From Nitrospina sp. (GTDB taxonomy: Bacteria > Nitrospinota > Nitrospinia > Nitrospinales > Nitrospinaceae): a stretch of DNA of 16,929 nucleotides. A program made the position numbers and the translations under genes. Below, in pieces: positions 6,914-12,843 of the stretch. How positions within the stretch are numbered: the stretch's first letter is position 1; each line of letters starts with the position of its first letter. The notes under the pieces are model-generated. The model had not been told where the DNA came from. It was given only the letters and a program-made list of their open reading frames with translations, and searched no databases. Location of the stretch: positions 1-16,929 of the forward strand of contig SMVT01000057.1 in assembly GCA_004357365.1 (NCBI GenBank), in the 5' to 3' direction.

Positions 6914-6942
6914 ATTGTATATTGGCTCGGAAAGGCGTGCAA
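6914..6942 (-). promoter_or_regulatory. Promoter of the leader ORF and mtfA
   Basis: On the minus strand TTGCAC (6942-6937) is followed, after 17 bases, by TACAAT (6919-6914). The -10 matches five of six consensus bases, the -35 is weaker. The predicted start of transcription is about 6907, next to the ATG at 6906. Confidence 0.5.
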
Positions 6943-7056
6943 GCCGATAAAATTTAACCCCACCCTTTCACCACTGAAAATCTATTGTCAGTCGAGCTTC
7001 CGGACGTTAACCTGAGTAGATAAGGTTAATATAGTCGGAAATCGGAGGCGAAAGAA

Positions 7057-7122
7057 ATGTTTAGTGCTCCAGCATTCTTGAATACCACACAAAAAAACTT
7101 TCCCCCTTCGCACCCCTTTTGA
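7057..7122 (+). CDS. Possible 21-residue leader ORF before the PrsW-family gene
   Basis: ATG at 7057 is preceded by GGAGG (7044-7048) with 8-base spacing, and the frame runs 21 codons (MFSAPAFLNTTQKNF...) to TGA. It lies 40 bases before the protease gene. A TTAACC/GGTTAA inverted repeat (7007-7029) lies upstream. The good ribosome site is the only argument; the peptide resembles nothing I know. Confidence 0.25.
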   Translation: MFSAPAFLNTTQKNFPPSHPF

Positions 7123-7162
7123 TTTCGGGCCTCTCCACCTTATTTGGAAAACAGGAAACTCA

Positions 7163-8584
7163 ATGAACGGAGGAATAGAAACTCTCAAATTAATATATCT
7201 TGCAGTAGGACCGGGCATCGCGCTTGCCGCCTATATTTACTACTCCGCCCGGTGGAATCCCAAACCCAAAAAACTGGTGATCAAATGTTTCATTTGGGGT
7301 GCTTTGGCCGTATTCCCCACTATGTATTATGAGGAAACTTTTGTAAAAATTCTTGGTTGGGAAGGATCTTTCAATGATACGTGGTGGCAGACGGTTATTT
7401 CTGCCTTTTTCGGTGTGGCCCTGGCGGAAGAAGCGTGCAAATTCTTTTTCCTTAAAGAATTCATTTACGAGGACCCGAATTTTAACGATCCGTTTGATGG
7501 GATAGTTTACGGGGGTATGATTGGCTGTGGTTTTGCGACCATGGAAAATATAATGTATGTGGTCCCTTTGGGTTACGAGACGGGGATTTTGAGAATGCTC
7601 ACCGCTGTTCCCGCCCACGCCTTCGATGGGATCATCCTGGGTTACTTCATGGGAAAGGCCAAGTTTTCTTCCACTCCATGGAAACATTTAACGCGGGGCC
7701 TGGTCATAGTAATCATTCTCCATGGGACTTATGACTCCGTGGCATTTTCCAATTTATCCTGGTCGATTTATCCGCTTTTTGGAATTGTCATTTTTGGAAT
7801 TTATCTGGCTTTGAAAGTCAAAAGAGAACTTGAAAAAACTTCCAAACGGATCGAATTTTCTTCTGGGGAATATTTTTTACCAGAAGATTTAAAGAAAAAA
7901 GAGCCGCTGTTATTAAAAGATATCCGGGATAAGCTGTCGGAGGGGAGTCTAAAACTGGATGATATTTTAGTTCCCGGGAAAAGCGATAGAAGAATTTCCA
8001 TACGCACCCTTTGGGGTTCGCAAATCGGCTTGGAGGCCAGAGTTCGGGCAAAAACTCCACCCAGAGTGTTGCCCGTCAAACGGGTTGTAGTTTTCTATGG
8101 ATTGACTTTCGGACTCTACCTTTATTTCTGGTTCCACAGGAATTACCGGAATTTCAAGGACTATAAAAACCTGAGACTCAATCCTGACCTGAGGACTCTG
8201 GGGTTGTTTGTATTCACCATCATTCCTTTTTTTGTTTATGGGGCCATTCTGGGAGAGCGGGAAGGACATTCCTTCGATCCCTCCATTGAAATTTCATTCA
8301 ATGTGATGATGGCGGGTATAGAGGCGGCTTTTTTATATTTTTTGTTTCGGATGATCAGGGAAATTTTAAATAAAGAACAAAAACAATCTTTCCCAATATT
8401 ATCCATTGTCCTGATGTTTTTTGTCTTGAGTGGAATGAGAAAGTTCTTGCCTTCGGAGCTTCCTTATTACTGGTGGTTTGAGTTTGCTTTGATTTTGCTT
8501 CAGGGAGGGGTTTTAGCCGTCGCTCAAAAACACTTGAATGCTTATTGGGCGCTTGAAAGGGAGAAGCTCGCTGAGTCGACTTAG
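7163..8584 (+). CDS. PrsW-family intramembrane metalloprotease fused to a DUF4234-like membrane part
   Basis: In this 473-residue protein the first 220 residues form a PrsW-type membrane protease: EE-AC-K (Glu89, Glu90, Lys93), DGIVYG (Asp112) followed by ATMEN (Glu128), PAHAFDG (His152, Asp155) and LHGTYD (His187, Asp191), placed in successive membrane segments. PrsW in Bacillus cleaves the anti-sigma factor RsiW. Residues about 250-290 (IRDKLSEGSLKLDD..) resemble the short GYF_2/DUF4339-type pattern. Residues about 303-400 (VVFYGLTFGLYLYFWFHRNYRNFKDY) look like DUF4234, followed by two or three further membrane helices. It is an inner-membrane protein with an internal cytoplasmic linker. 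The start has CAGGAA about 8 bases upstream. No sigma/anti-sigma pair is nearby, so the substrate is unknown. Confidence 0.87.
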   Translation: MNGGIETLKLIYLAVGPGIALAAYIYYSARWNPKPKKLVIKCFIWGALAVFPTMYYEETFVKILGWEGSFNDTWWQTVISAFFGVALAEEACKFFFLKEFIYEDPNFNDPFDGIVYGGMIGCGFATMENIMYVVPLGYETGILRMLTAVPAHAFDGIILGYFMGKAKFSSTPWKHLTRGLVIVIILHGTYDSVAFSNLSWSIYPLFGIVIFGIYLALKVKRELEKTSKRIEFSSGEYFLPEDLKKKEPLLLKDIRDKLSEGSLKLDDILVPGKSDRRISIRTLWGSQIGLEARVRAKTPPRVLPVKRVVVFYGLTFGLYLYFWFHRNYRNFKDYKNLRLNPDLRTLGLFVFTIIPFFVYGAILGEREGHSFDPSIEISFNVMMAGIEAAFLYFLFRMIREILNKEQKQSFPILSIVLMFFVLSGMRKFLPSELPYYWWFEFALILLQGGVLAVAQKHLNAYWALEREKLAEST

Positions 8585-8602
8585 ATATCTTGTTTGATTA
8601 TG

Positions 8603-8630
8603 CTGTGGCTGTATCAGCGTTACGCTCTCA
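8603..8630 (-). repeat. R1 repeat, fragment D (middle part)
   Basis: 28 bases match copy B 5891-5918 with one mismatch; both flanks are unrelated. It corresponds to codons 14-22 of the zinc-ribbon frame (ESVTLIQPQ). It has no start codon in the right place and no ORF. The rest of 8585-8773 holds a CAAAAGG/CCTTTTG inverted repeat (8667-8700) without a T-run. Confidence 0.65.
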
Positions 8631-8734
8631 TTCAGGTATTGCACCTAAAAGACGGGACTAAAGTGACAAAAGGTCTATTCAGGGGCTTCTGTCCCTTTTG
8701 CCCAAGGGCATGGGCCGTATCCCAGAATTTCGGG

Positions 8735-8740
8735 TATAAT
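8735..8740 (+). promoter_or_regulatory. Putative -10 box TATAAT of the small membrane protein gene
   Basis: A perfect TATAAT lies 33 bases before the ATG at 8774, which would give a 5' leader of about 25 bases containing AGGAGA. No clear -35 is seen at the right distance. Confidence 0.4.
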
Positions 8741-8773
8741 CCGGCGATAGAATAATCCACTAGGAGAACGGCA

Positions 8774-9208
8774 ATGAGTGATGAGCAATATAGGGATCAA
8801 AAGTTTCAAAGCTCAGTAGAAAGCCTTAAGGCATCCATCCAATCAGGCCAAGCCGCCTTAAAAAGTGTCATTCTAATTAACGGTGTCGCGTCCGTGGCCA
8901 TCCTTGCATTTATTGGTAATTTGGCTACTAGTGAAAAGTCTAAAGCGTTAATTCCAATATTAAGTTGCTCATTAGCCTACTTTGTATTCGGGACTTTAGT
9001 GGCGGCAATGGCATCTGGTGGAGCATACCTGTCTCAAGCCGCCTACAGTAAAGCAAATCAAGAAGAAGAGAATGTCGAAGCTACGGAGCGATGGGAAAAG
9101 AGAGGCAAAGTTTTCCAATACACCACCATTATTTTTGTAATCATTTCCTATATTCTTTTTGGATTGGGCGCATTGCTAACCTACAAAACATTTTTAAATG
9201 TAGGATGA
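8774..9208 (+). CDS. Small membrane protein with three predicted helices, function unknown
   Basis: The protein has 144 residues. A polar, helical N-terminus (1-27) is followed by hydrophobic segments at about 29-50, 58-86 and 115-137. A charged loop rich in Glu and Lys (94-112) lies between the second and third. There is no signal peptide. AGGAGA sits 9 bases before the ATG. It resembles a type of small membrane protein I have seen labelled hypothetical, and no function is known to me. It ends 8 bases before a strong hairpin shared with the opposite strand. Confidence 0.8.
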   Translation: MSDEQYRDQKFQSSVESLKASIQSGQAALKSVILINGVASVAILAFIGNLATSEKSKALIPILSCSLAYFVFGTLVAAMASGGAYLSQAAYSKANQEEENVEATERWEKRGKVFQYTTIIFVIISYILFGLGALLTYKTFLNVG

Positions 9209-9210
9209 AA

Positions 9211-9268
9211 AAAACCGGAAGCCCTCGATTGAAGGCCCCCGGCGTGGGTTGGTTACCGGAGGGCTTCC
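9211..9268. terminator. Hairpin terminator, best for the minus strand
   Basis: GGAAGCCCTC (9217-9226) pairs perfectly with GAGGGCTTCC (9259-9268). On the minus strand the stem is followed by CC, then GG and a run of seven T (from the A-run 9208-9214), a good intrinsic terminator for the 25-codon R1-E gene. On the plus strand it directly follows the membrane protein gene and may serve it too, although only a poor T-run follows. The loop of 32 bases contains a GC-rich stretch that may fold further. Confidence 0.6.
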
Positions 9269-9281
9269 TTCCTTTGGCGCA

Positions 9282-9382
9282 CCCCGCGCTGGTCCCTTAA
9301 AGGCTCAACCTTTGTACTGTGGCTGAATCAGCGTCACGCTCTCAAAGCATTGCGGGCATCTGTAGGGGATGAAGAGGGCCAT
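9282..9382 (-). CDS. R1 repeat, copy E: 25-residue CxxC peptide ORF (9305-9382)
   Basis: The ORF runs ATG (9382) to TGA (9307-9305): MALFIPYRCPQCFESVTLIQ, then PQYKG. The repeat 9282-9382 matches copy B 5857-5957 over 101 bases with four differences, and includes the same TGA at codon 26. Past the TGA the frame runs a few codons (AFKGPARG) before the sequence leaves the repeat, so there is no second knuckle. The R2 copy 2 promoter lies just upstream, giving a 5' leader of about 25 bases, and a hairpin with a U-run follows. Together they form a possible transcript of about 200 bases. Confidence 0.45.
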
Positions 9383-9399
9383 CACTAAAACCTAGAGGG

Positions 9400-9443
9400 T
9401 GTTTGGATGCCCGTACTCTATTCCAGGCTGCCGATGCTGTCAA
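9400..9443 (-). promoter_or_regulatory. R2 repeat, copy 2: promoter-like cassette, minus strand
   Basis: The minus strand reads TTGACA (9443-9438), 17 bases, TAGAGT (9420-9415), then ACGGGCATCCAAACA, as in copies 1 and 3. It faces the R1-E peptide ORF at 9382. The block is shorter than in the other two copies, and similarity fades upstream of the -35, where the plus-strand promoter of Rieske gene 1 lies. Confidence 0.5.
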
Positions 9444-9448
9444 ATGTT

Positions 9449-9457
9449 TGGTATAAT
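9449..9457 (+). promoter_or_regulatory. Extended -10 promoter element of Rieske gene 1
   Basis: TGGTATAAT (TG, one base, perfect TATAAT at 9452-9457) lies 40 bases before the ATG at 9497. No strong -35 is visible, as expected for extended -10 promoters. It abuts the R2 copy that points the other way, so the two starts probably compete or share control. Confidence 0.5.
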
Positions 9458-9496
9458 CCACTCAATTCACGGGACATTGTTAGAGGCGGGGAATTG

Positions 9497-9817
9497 ATGA
9501 CCGAATATAATTTAGGGAAATGGCACCATGTTCTCAATGGGCAAGGCAAAACGTTTACCATCAACGGCAAGAAGGTAGCGATGTTCAAGTTTGAAGGTGA
9601 ACTTTTTGCTTTTGAGGATGAATGTCCGCACGTGGGAGCTTCTTTGGGCACTGGTAAATTGGAAGGGAAACTAGTGGCCTGCCCGGCCCACGGTTGGCAA
9701 TTTGATGTCACCAACGGCGAATGTGTTACCGTGGATCGATGTGATGATGGATGCATGGTTGAAACTTATCCGGTAAAGATAGAAAACGACGAGATAATTT
9801 TAAGTTTGCCCTCGTAA
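9497..9817 (+). CDS. Small Rieske [2Fe-2S] ferredoxin, paralogue 1
   Basis: The protein has 106 residues from ATG 9497 (GAGGCGGGG upstream). The frame stays open to 9407, but those codons are R2 repeat sequence and add a tail foreign to the family. The cluster motif is C-P-H (Cys43, His45) and C-P-A-H (Cys62, His65), followed by GWQFDV, the usual two-Cys two-His ligation. This is a soluble, free-standing Rieske ferredoxin of the NirD or dioxygenase-ferredoxin type, an electron carrier in the cytoplasm. No oxygenase or nitrite reductase partner is adjacent, so its redox partner is unknown. A segment with extra Asp and Cys (DRCDDGC, about 80-86) sets it apart from paralogue 2. Confidence 0.92.
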   Translation: MTEYNLGKWHHVLNGQGKTFTINGKKVAMFKFEGELFAFEDECPHVGASLGTGKLEGKLVACPAHGWQFDVTNGECVTVDRCDDGCMVETYPVKIENDEIILSLPS

Positions 9818-9843
9818 GCAATTTTTTGTTTTCCAAAGGAATT

Positions 9844-9870
9844 AAAAAACCGGGGGCCCTTTCGAGGCCC
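9844..9870. terminator. Hairpin terminator between Rieske gene 1 and the minus-strand MBL/XRE unit
   Basis: GGGCC (9854-9858) and GGCCC (9866-9870) pair around a 7-base loop. On the minus strand the stem is followed by CCGG and a run of T (from AAAAAA at 9844-9849), fitting the end of the MBL-XRE transcript. On the plus strand it follows the Rieske stop by 36 bases without a T-run. Confidence 0.5.
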
Positions 9871-9887
9871 TGCAGTGAACTTTACTT

Positions 9888-10103
9888 CTATTCCCCCAAC
9901 AATAACCAGTAAATATCACTATCCGTCTGGGTCATTATTTTAATGATGGTTGGAGTCGATGGGTAAGATTTACCGTTTTCTATGTCGGAAAGAGAGCCCT
10001 GGGAAATATTAATAACCTGAGCCAGTTCGTACCCTTTCCAATGGAGTTAGTCGAGAGGGAGGGTAACCGGATCGCCCAGCTGAAAAATCCGGGTCTTAAT
10101 CAT
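9888..10103 (-). pseudogene. Broken XRE-family helix-turn-helix regulator
   Basis: From ATG 10103 the frame gives 71 codons to TAG with one in-frame TAA at codon 19 (10049-10047). After the TAA it reads WKGYELAQVINISQGSLSDI and ENGKSYPSTPTII, a clear XRE helix-turn-helix (helix 2 ELAQVINI, turn, recognition helix QGSLSDIENG), and ends IYWLLLGE. No start codon with a ribosome site lies between the TAA and the HTH, so the protein is probably lost. The ATG overlaps the last codons of the MBL gene by 8 bases, showing that the two were translationally coupled, with the regulator possibly controlling the operon. The region of helix 1 looks disrupted as well. Confidence 0.7.
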
Positions 10104-10716
10104 TAAAAAATGCTTCCAACAGTTTTTTGGCGCCGCCTTGGATGGGCTCCCCGTCACCCAGGAGCAAATCATCAAAATTACAGGATTTAAGAACTTTTAA
10201 AGCCTCTTTGGCTTTATGGATGTCCTTATATTTTTCCGGCGGAAGGAGATTGAGTTTTCCCGGCCTTTTTCCGATCAAAGCATCGCCGACAAACAGTTTT
10301 TTCTGGTCTTCCAGCAGGAAGGCCGATTCCCCAGGCGATTTTTGTTCTTTCAAATGAATCACTTTTAAACCGCAAAATAATATTTCACCGTCTTTGAAAG
10401 TATGATCGGGAGTGAAATCCAATAAATCCTTGTCGTTTTCATGGATGTAAATCGGGATATGGAAAGTCTCTTTGAAATTGAGGCTTGCCCGGTCATGGTG
10501 AGCGTTGGTCAGCAGAACGGCTTTTAATGGACTGCGGGCATGGTCGGCTATCCGTTTCTTCAATTCACTCATGCCGTCATTGCTTAAATCGGGCGGATCA
10601 ATAATGACCGATTCCTCCCGGTTGACCAAATAATAACCATTGAAGTTCAACTGCTTTTCATCGGAGAACTCCGACCAACGAAACAGATTGGGATTCAATT
10701 CCTGTAAATAGGGCAT
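10096..10716 (-). CDS. Metallo-beta-lactamase-fold protein with degenerate metal site
   Basis: The protein has 206 residues from ATG 10716 (CCGGAG upstream). The frame is open to 10803, but the extra residues overlap the leader and are not family-like. The fold is recognisable: IIDPP first strand end, VLLTNAHHDRAS where THxHxDH is expected (70-78), SPGESAFLL, FVGDAL (Asp145), LGDGEP near the end. Two of the four ligands in the main motif are changed (Asn and Arg for His), the His after strand 8 is replaced, and the final His reads Asp. Binding two zinc ions in the standard way is therefore unlikely. I recall a subfamily of MBL-fold proteins with TNxxHxRA motifs, function unknown. It is cotranscribed with the broken XRE gene, probably from R2 copy 3. 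Confidence 0.82.
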   Translation of the reverse strand: MPYLQELNPNLFRWSEFSDEKQLNFNGYYLVNREESVIIDPPDLSNDGMSELKKRIADHARSPLKAVLLTNAHHDRASLNFKETFHIPIYIHENDKDLLDFTPDHTFKDGEILFCGLKVIHLKEQKSPGESAFLLEDQKKLFVGDALIGKRPGKLNLLPPEKYKDIHKAKEALKVLKSCNFDDLLLGDGEPIQGGAKKLLEAFFND

Positions 10717-10744
10717 TGCGACTCCGGAAAAAAAGTGCAGAGGT

Positions 10745-10831
10745 TTATCGCCCCGGATGGCGGGTCCAGGCCCAGTTGCAGAGCGATCCTGCCTTGCCTC
10801 CACCTAAGGATGATTTCTCTTTTTTTGCCAT
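10745..10831 (-). CDS. Small 28-residue ORF between R2-3 and the MBL gene
   Basis: ATG at 10831, with AGGAG (10844-10848) at a rather long 12-base spacing. It starts MAKKEKSSLGGGKAGSL and runs to TAA 28 bases before the MBL start. The lysine- and glycine-rich start looks like a real N-terminus, while the last residues (CNWAWTRHPGR) look random. It may be the front of a truncated gene or a leader peptide. Confidence 0.35.
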   Translation of the reverse strand: MAKKEKSSLGGGKAGSLCNWAWTRHPGR

Positions 10832-10843
10832 TTACGGTAAGCA

Positions 10844-10924
10844 CTCCTGTTACTAGTATTTGGGATACCCGTACTCTATTTCAGCCTGCCGGAAATGTCA
10901 ATTAATCTGAGTTGGGTGAGCCGT
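10844..10924 (-). promoter_or_regulatory. R2 repeat, copy 3: promoter-like cassette, minus strand
   Basis: The minus strand reads TTGACA (10901-10896), 17 bases, TAGAGT (10878-10873), then a leader ending AACAGGAG. CAGATTAATTGAC and ACGGCTCAC upstream are shared with copy 1. It faces the 28-residue ORF and the MBL gene and is the most complete promoter of the three. Confidence 0.6.
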
Positions 10925-10995
10925 TGTGGTTGATTTTGAAGGGGGATCGGACAGGGTCGGGGGAATCAGGAAGAATAAGGCCGTTTTCATGCGGG

Positions 10996-11004
10996 TGTTA
11001 TACT
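10996..11004 (+). promoter_or_regulatory. Extended -10 element of the methyltransferase gene
   Basis: TGTTATACT (TG, one base, TATACT) lies 32 bases before the ATG at 11036. No clear -35 is seen. The leader would contain GGAGG and GAAGA. Confidence 0.4.
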
Positions 11005-11035
11005 GCAATCAAAAACCGGAGGCCCGAAGACCATC

Positions 11036-11650
11036 ATGGGTTTTTATGAAGATCAAATTCTTCCCCGCGGCATTGACTGGGGGATGAGCAGCGAGCGGTT
11101 CAGCCGTCTCCGCAAACAATACCTGGAAGGCGTCAGCGGCCGCGTACTTGAAGTCGGCTTCGGATCGGGATTGAACCTGCCGCATTACTCCCACCGGGTT
11201 TCGCACCTGTACGCACTGGACCCCTCACAACTGGGCCGCCGCCTGGCCGCACAAAGAATTCAGCGCGTGCCGTTTCCCGTCGAGTTTGTGGAACCCGAGG
11301 GACCCCGGATCGCCCTGCCGGACCGCTCGGTGGATGCGGTGGTGACTACCTGGACGGTGTGCACCATTGCCGATCCGGTCGCCGCCTTAAAGGAAATACG
11401 GCGCGTGTTGAAACCGGAGGGACGGTACACGTTCCTGGAACACGGGCTCAGCCCGGACCGCCGGGTCGCACGCTTGCAGAACTTGTGGAATCCCATACAG
11501 AAATGGGCTTTCGGGGGTTGCCACGTGAACCGCGAAATCGACCGGTTGATTCTTAATTCCGGTTTTAAAATGCTGGATTTCAAAAACTTCTATATGGAAG
11601 GCCCGAAGGTATTGACTTATACATACGGCGGCGTTGCCTCACCTCAATAA
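11036..11650 (+). CDS. Class I SAM-dependent methyltransferase (Methyltransf_11 type)
   Basis: The protein has 204 residues. Motif I is VLEVGFGSGLNL (38-49), followed by the acidic strand-2 end YALDPS (Asp62), a central TTWTVCTIADP (about 109-119), and LKPEGRYTFLEHG (about 137-149). The ending (SPDRRVARLQNLWNPIQKW, then GGCHVNREID and GF) is the pattern of the METTL7-like and phosphatidylethanolamine-methyltransferase-like branch, which often acts on lipids or small thiols. The substrate cannot be told here. There is no signal peptide, so it is probably cytosolic or membrane-associated. GGAGG lies 13 bases and GAAGA 5 bases before the ATG. Base composition is clearly GC-richer than the genes to its left. 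Confidence 0.87.
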   Translation: MGFYEDQILPRGIDWGMSSERFSRLRKQYLEGVSGRVLEVGFGSGLNLPHYSHRVSHLYALDPSQLGRRLAAQRIQRVPFPVEFVEPEGPRIALPDRSVDAVVTTWTVCTIADPVAALKEIRRVLKPEGRYTFLEHGLSPDRRVARLQNLWNPIQKWAFGGCHVNREIDRLILNSGFKMLDFKNFYMEGPKVLTYTYGGVASPQ

Positions 11651-11725
11651 AACCTATACCACCCAACCTCTAATTCAAATCGAGCGGATTCATCTGCCCG
11701 CAGATAACGCGTCTCCATATAAATT

Positions 11726-12358
11726 CTACCGGGCATTCCGCACGGCGCGCACGCCGCCGTTGAGGCACGTGGACAACCGCCGCACGTTGGCAAATCCCTT
11801 CACAAAATAAAAAGCCGGGGCACAGCAGTCGGTCAGATCGGTGTCCTCCTTATCTCCCGACCAGTACCAGTACGCCGCGCCATCCGCGAACATGGTATCC
11901 AAGTGCAGAGGATTCTCCGGGTCGTGGTCCCAGGCCATGGCGTTTTCAATGGTGTCGTCGTAAATGCCGTACATCTCCCATGTGGTGGGCATGCGCCAGT
12001 CGCTGTGTCCGCCCGTCCTCAGACTTTTCACATAGTCATACGACTGATACCAGTTCAGGCACCGCCCCAGATCGGCGTAGCTGTCCTTGGCGGTCCACAT
12101 CAACCCCTGTTGATCCGTGAGGGTGCCGTCTTTGTTGTTGATGAGGTGGACTTTCGATGGGCGCGGCGGAGGCGGAACGTAGGGCGGCGCTTCATAGGGC
12201 TCATGAATATAATCCTTGGGGTCGGCCCTCAGCCATGAGCCGCCTCCCATCCATAACCCCAATAAAACCAAGCAGAAAAAACAGAATAAGACCCTGAAGG
12301 AAGATCCGGAAAATCCTCTCGTTAATACCGGGAATCGATCCGGGAGCATGGGATACAA
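11726..12358 (-). CDS. Lcl-domain (DUF1566) exported protein
   Basis: In this 210-residue protein residues about 22-44 form a hydrophobic segment after Arg-rich residues, a signal anchor or signal peptide. A Pro-rich stretch (PPYVPPPPRPS, 58-68) links it to an Lcl domain: NNKDGTLTDQQGLMW (74-88), SDWRMPTTWEMY (119-130), a YWYWSG strand, and a C-terminal GGVRAVR. Lcl domains occur in Legionella collagen-like adhesins and in many exported bacterial proteins and probably bind glycans. Four cysteines are in the domain. Start at ATG 12358 or 12349 is undecided. It is convergent with the methyltransferase and divergent from Rieske gene 2. Confidence 0.85.
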   Translation of the reverse strand: MYPMLPDRFPVLTRGFSGSSFRVLFCFFCLVLLGLWMGGGSWLRADPKDYIHEPYEAPPYVPPPPRPSKVHLINNKDGTLTDQQGLMWTAKDSYADLGRCLNWYQSYDYVKSLRTGGHSDWRMPTTWEMYGIYDDTIENAMAWDHDPENPLHLDTMFADGAAYWYWSGDKEDTDLTDCCAPAFYFVKGFANVRRLSTCLNGGVRAVRNAR

Positions 12359-12395
12359 TCCTTGAAATCCAACGTTGGTTGCGAAGTGTATAGCA

Positions 12396-12413
12396 TTGTC
12401 AATTGTTTGACAA
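12396..12413. promoter_or_regulatory. Operator-like inverted repeat TTGTCAA-ttgt-TTGACAA
   Basis: A perfect 7+4+7 inverted repeat lies in the 169-base region between the divergent Lcl and Rieske 2 genes. Each half contains a TTGACA, one facing each way, but no good -10 box lies 17 bases from either. It could be a dimeric regulator site or twin -35 elements. A second imperfect repeat, ATTCGA/TCGAAT, lies right after it (12414-12441). Confidence 0.4.
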
Positions 12414-12527
12414 ATTCGATTTCATGGGAATTCCATCGAATTCGGTTTTTATTAAAAGAGAGAAATATTAAAATGGTTTTGTTTCATTTGAAATATGGAT
12501 TTTCAAACCCTTTTGAGGAATCAAATA

Positions 12528-12830
12528 ATGGCTTTACACCAGATATGTAAAATTTCCGATATAGGCGAGGGTCAATGCAAAACCTTCACGGTGGACAGCA
12601 AGCAGATCGCAGTTTACAACGCGGGCGGACAGTGGTGTGCCACGGAAAACACCTGCTTGCACAAAGGCGGCTCCCTGGGTTCCGGAAAGCTGGAGGGAAA
12701 CATCATCACCTGTCCCCTGCATGGATGGCAGTATGATGTGACCAGTGGACAATGTCAGAACAACCCCGAGGCCAAAGTCGGAACCTATAAGGTGCAGGTG
12801 GAAGGGGATCAGGTCTCCCTGGAGATTTAA
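12528..12830 (+). CDS. Small Rieske [2Fe-2S] ferredoxin, paralogue 2
   Basis: The protein has 100 residues from ATG 12528, chosen over the in-frame ATG at 12495 because GAGG lies 10 bases upstream and the extra 11 residues are not family-like. Cluster ligands are Cys43, His45 (C-L-H) and Cys62, His65 (C-P-L-H), then GWQYDV. All four positions and the SLGSGKLEG stretch between them coincide with the protein at 9497, so these are recent or well-conserved paralogues. It is a soluble electron carrier with unknown partner. It converges on ybbP with only 13 bases between stops. Confidence 0.92.
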   Translation: MALHQICKISDIGEGQCKTFTVDSKQIAVYNAGGQWCATENTCLHKGGSLGSGKLEGNIITCPLHGWQYDVTSGQCQNNPEAKVGTYKVQVEGDQVSLEI

Positions 12831-12843
12831 ACCCGTTGCATCA

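Noticed and set aside
9407..9496. N-terminal extension of Rieske protein 1
   Set aside because: These codons are R2 repeat, contain the -10 box of the gene and lack family similarity; ATG 9497 has a ribosome site.
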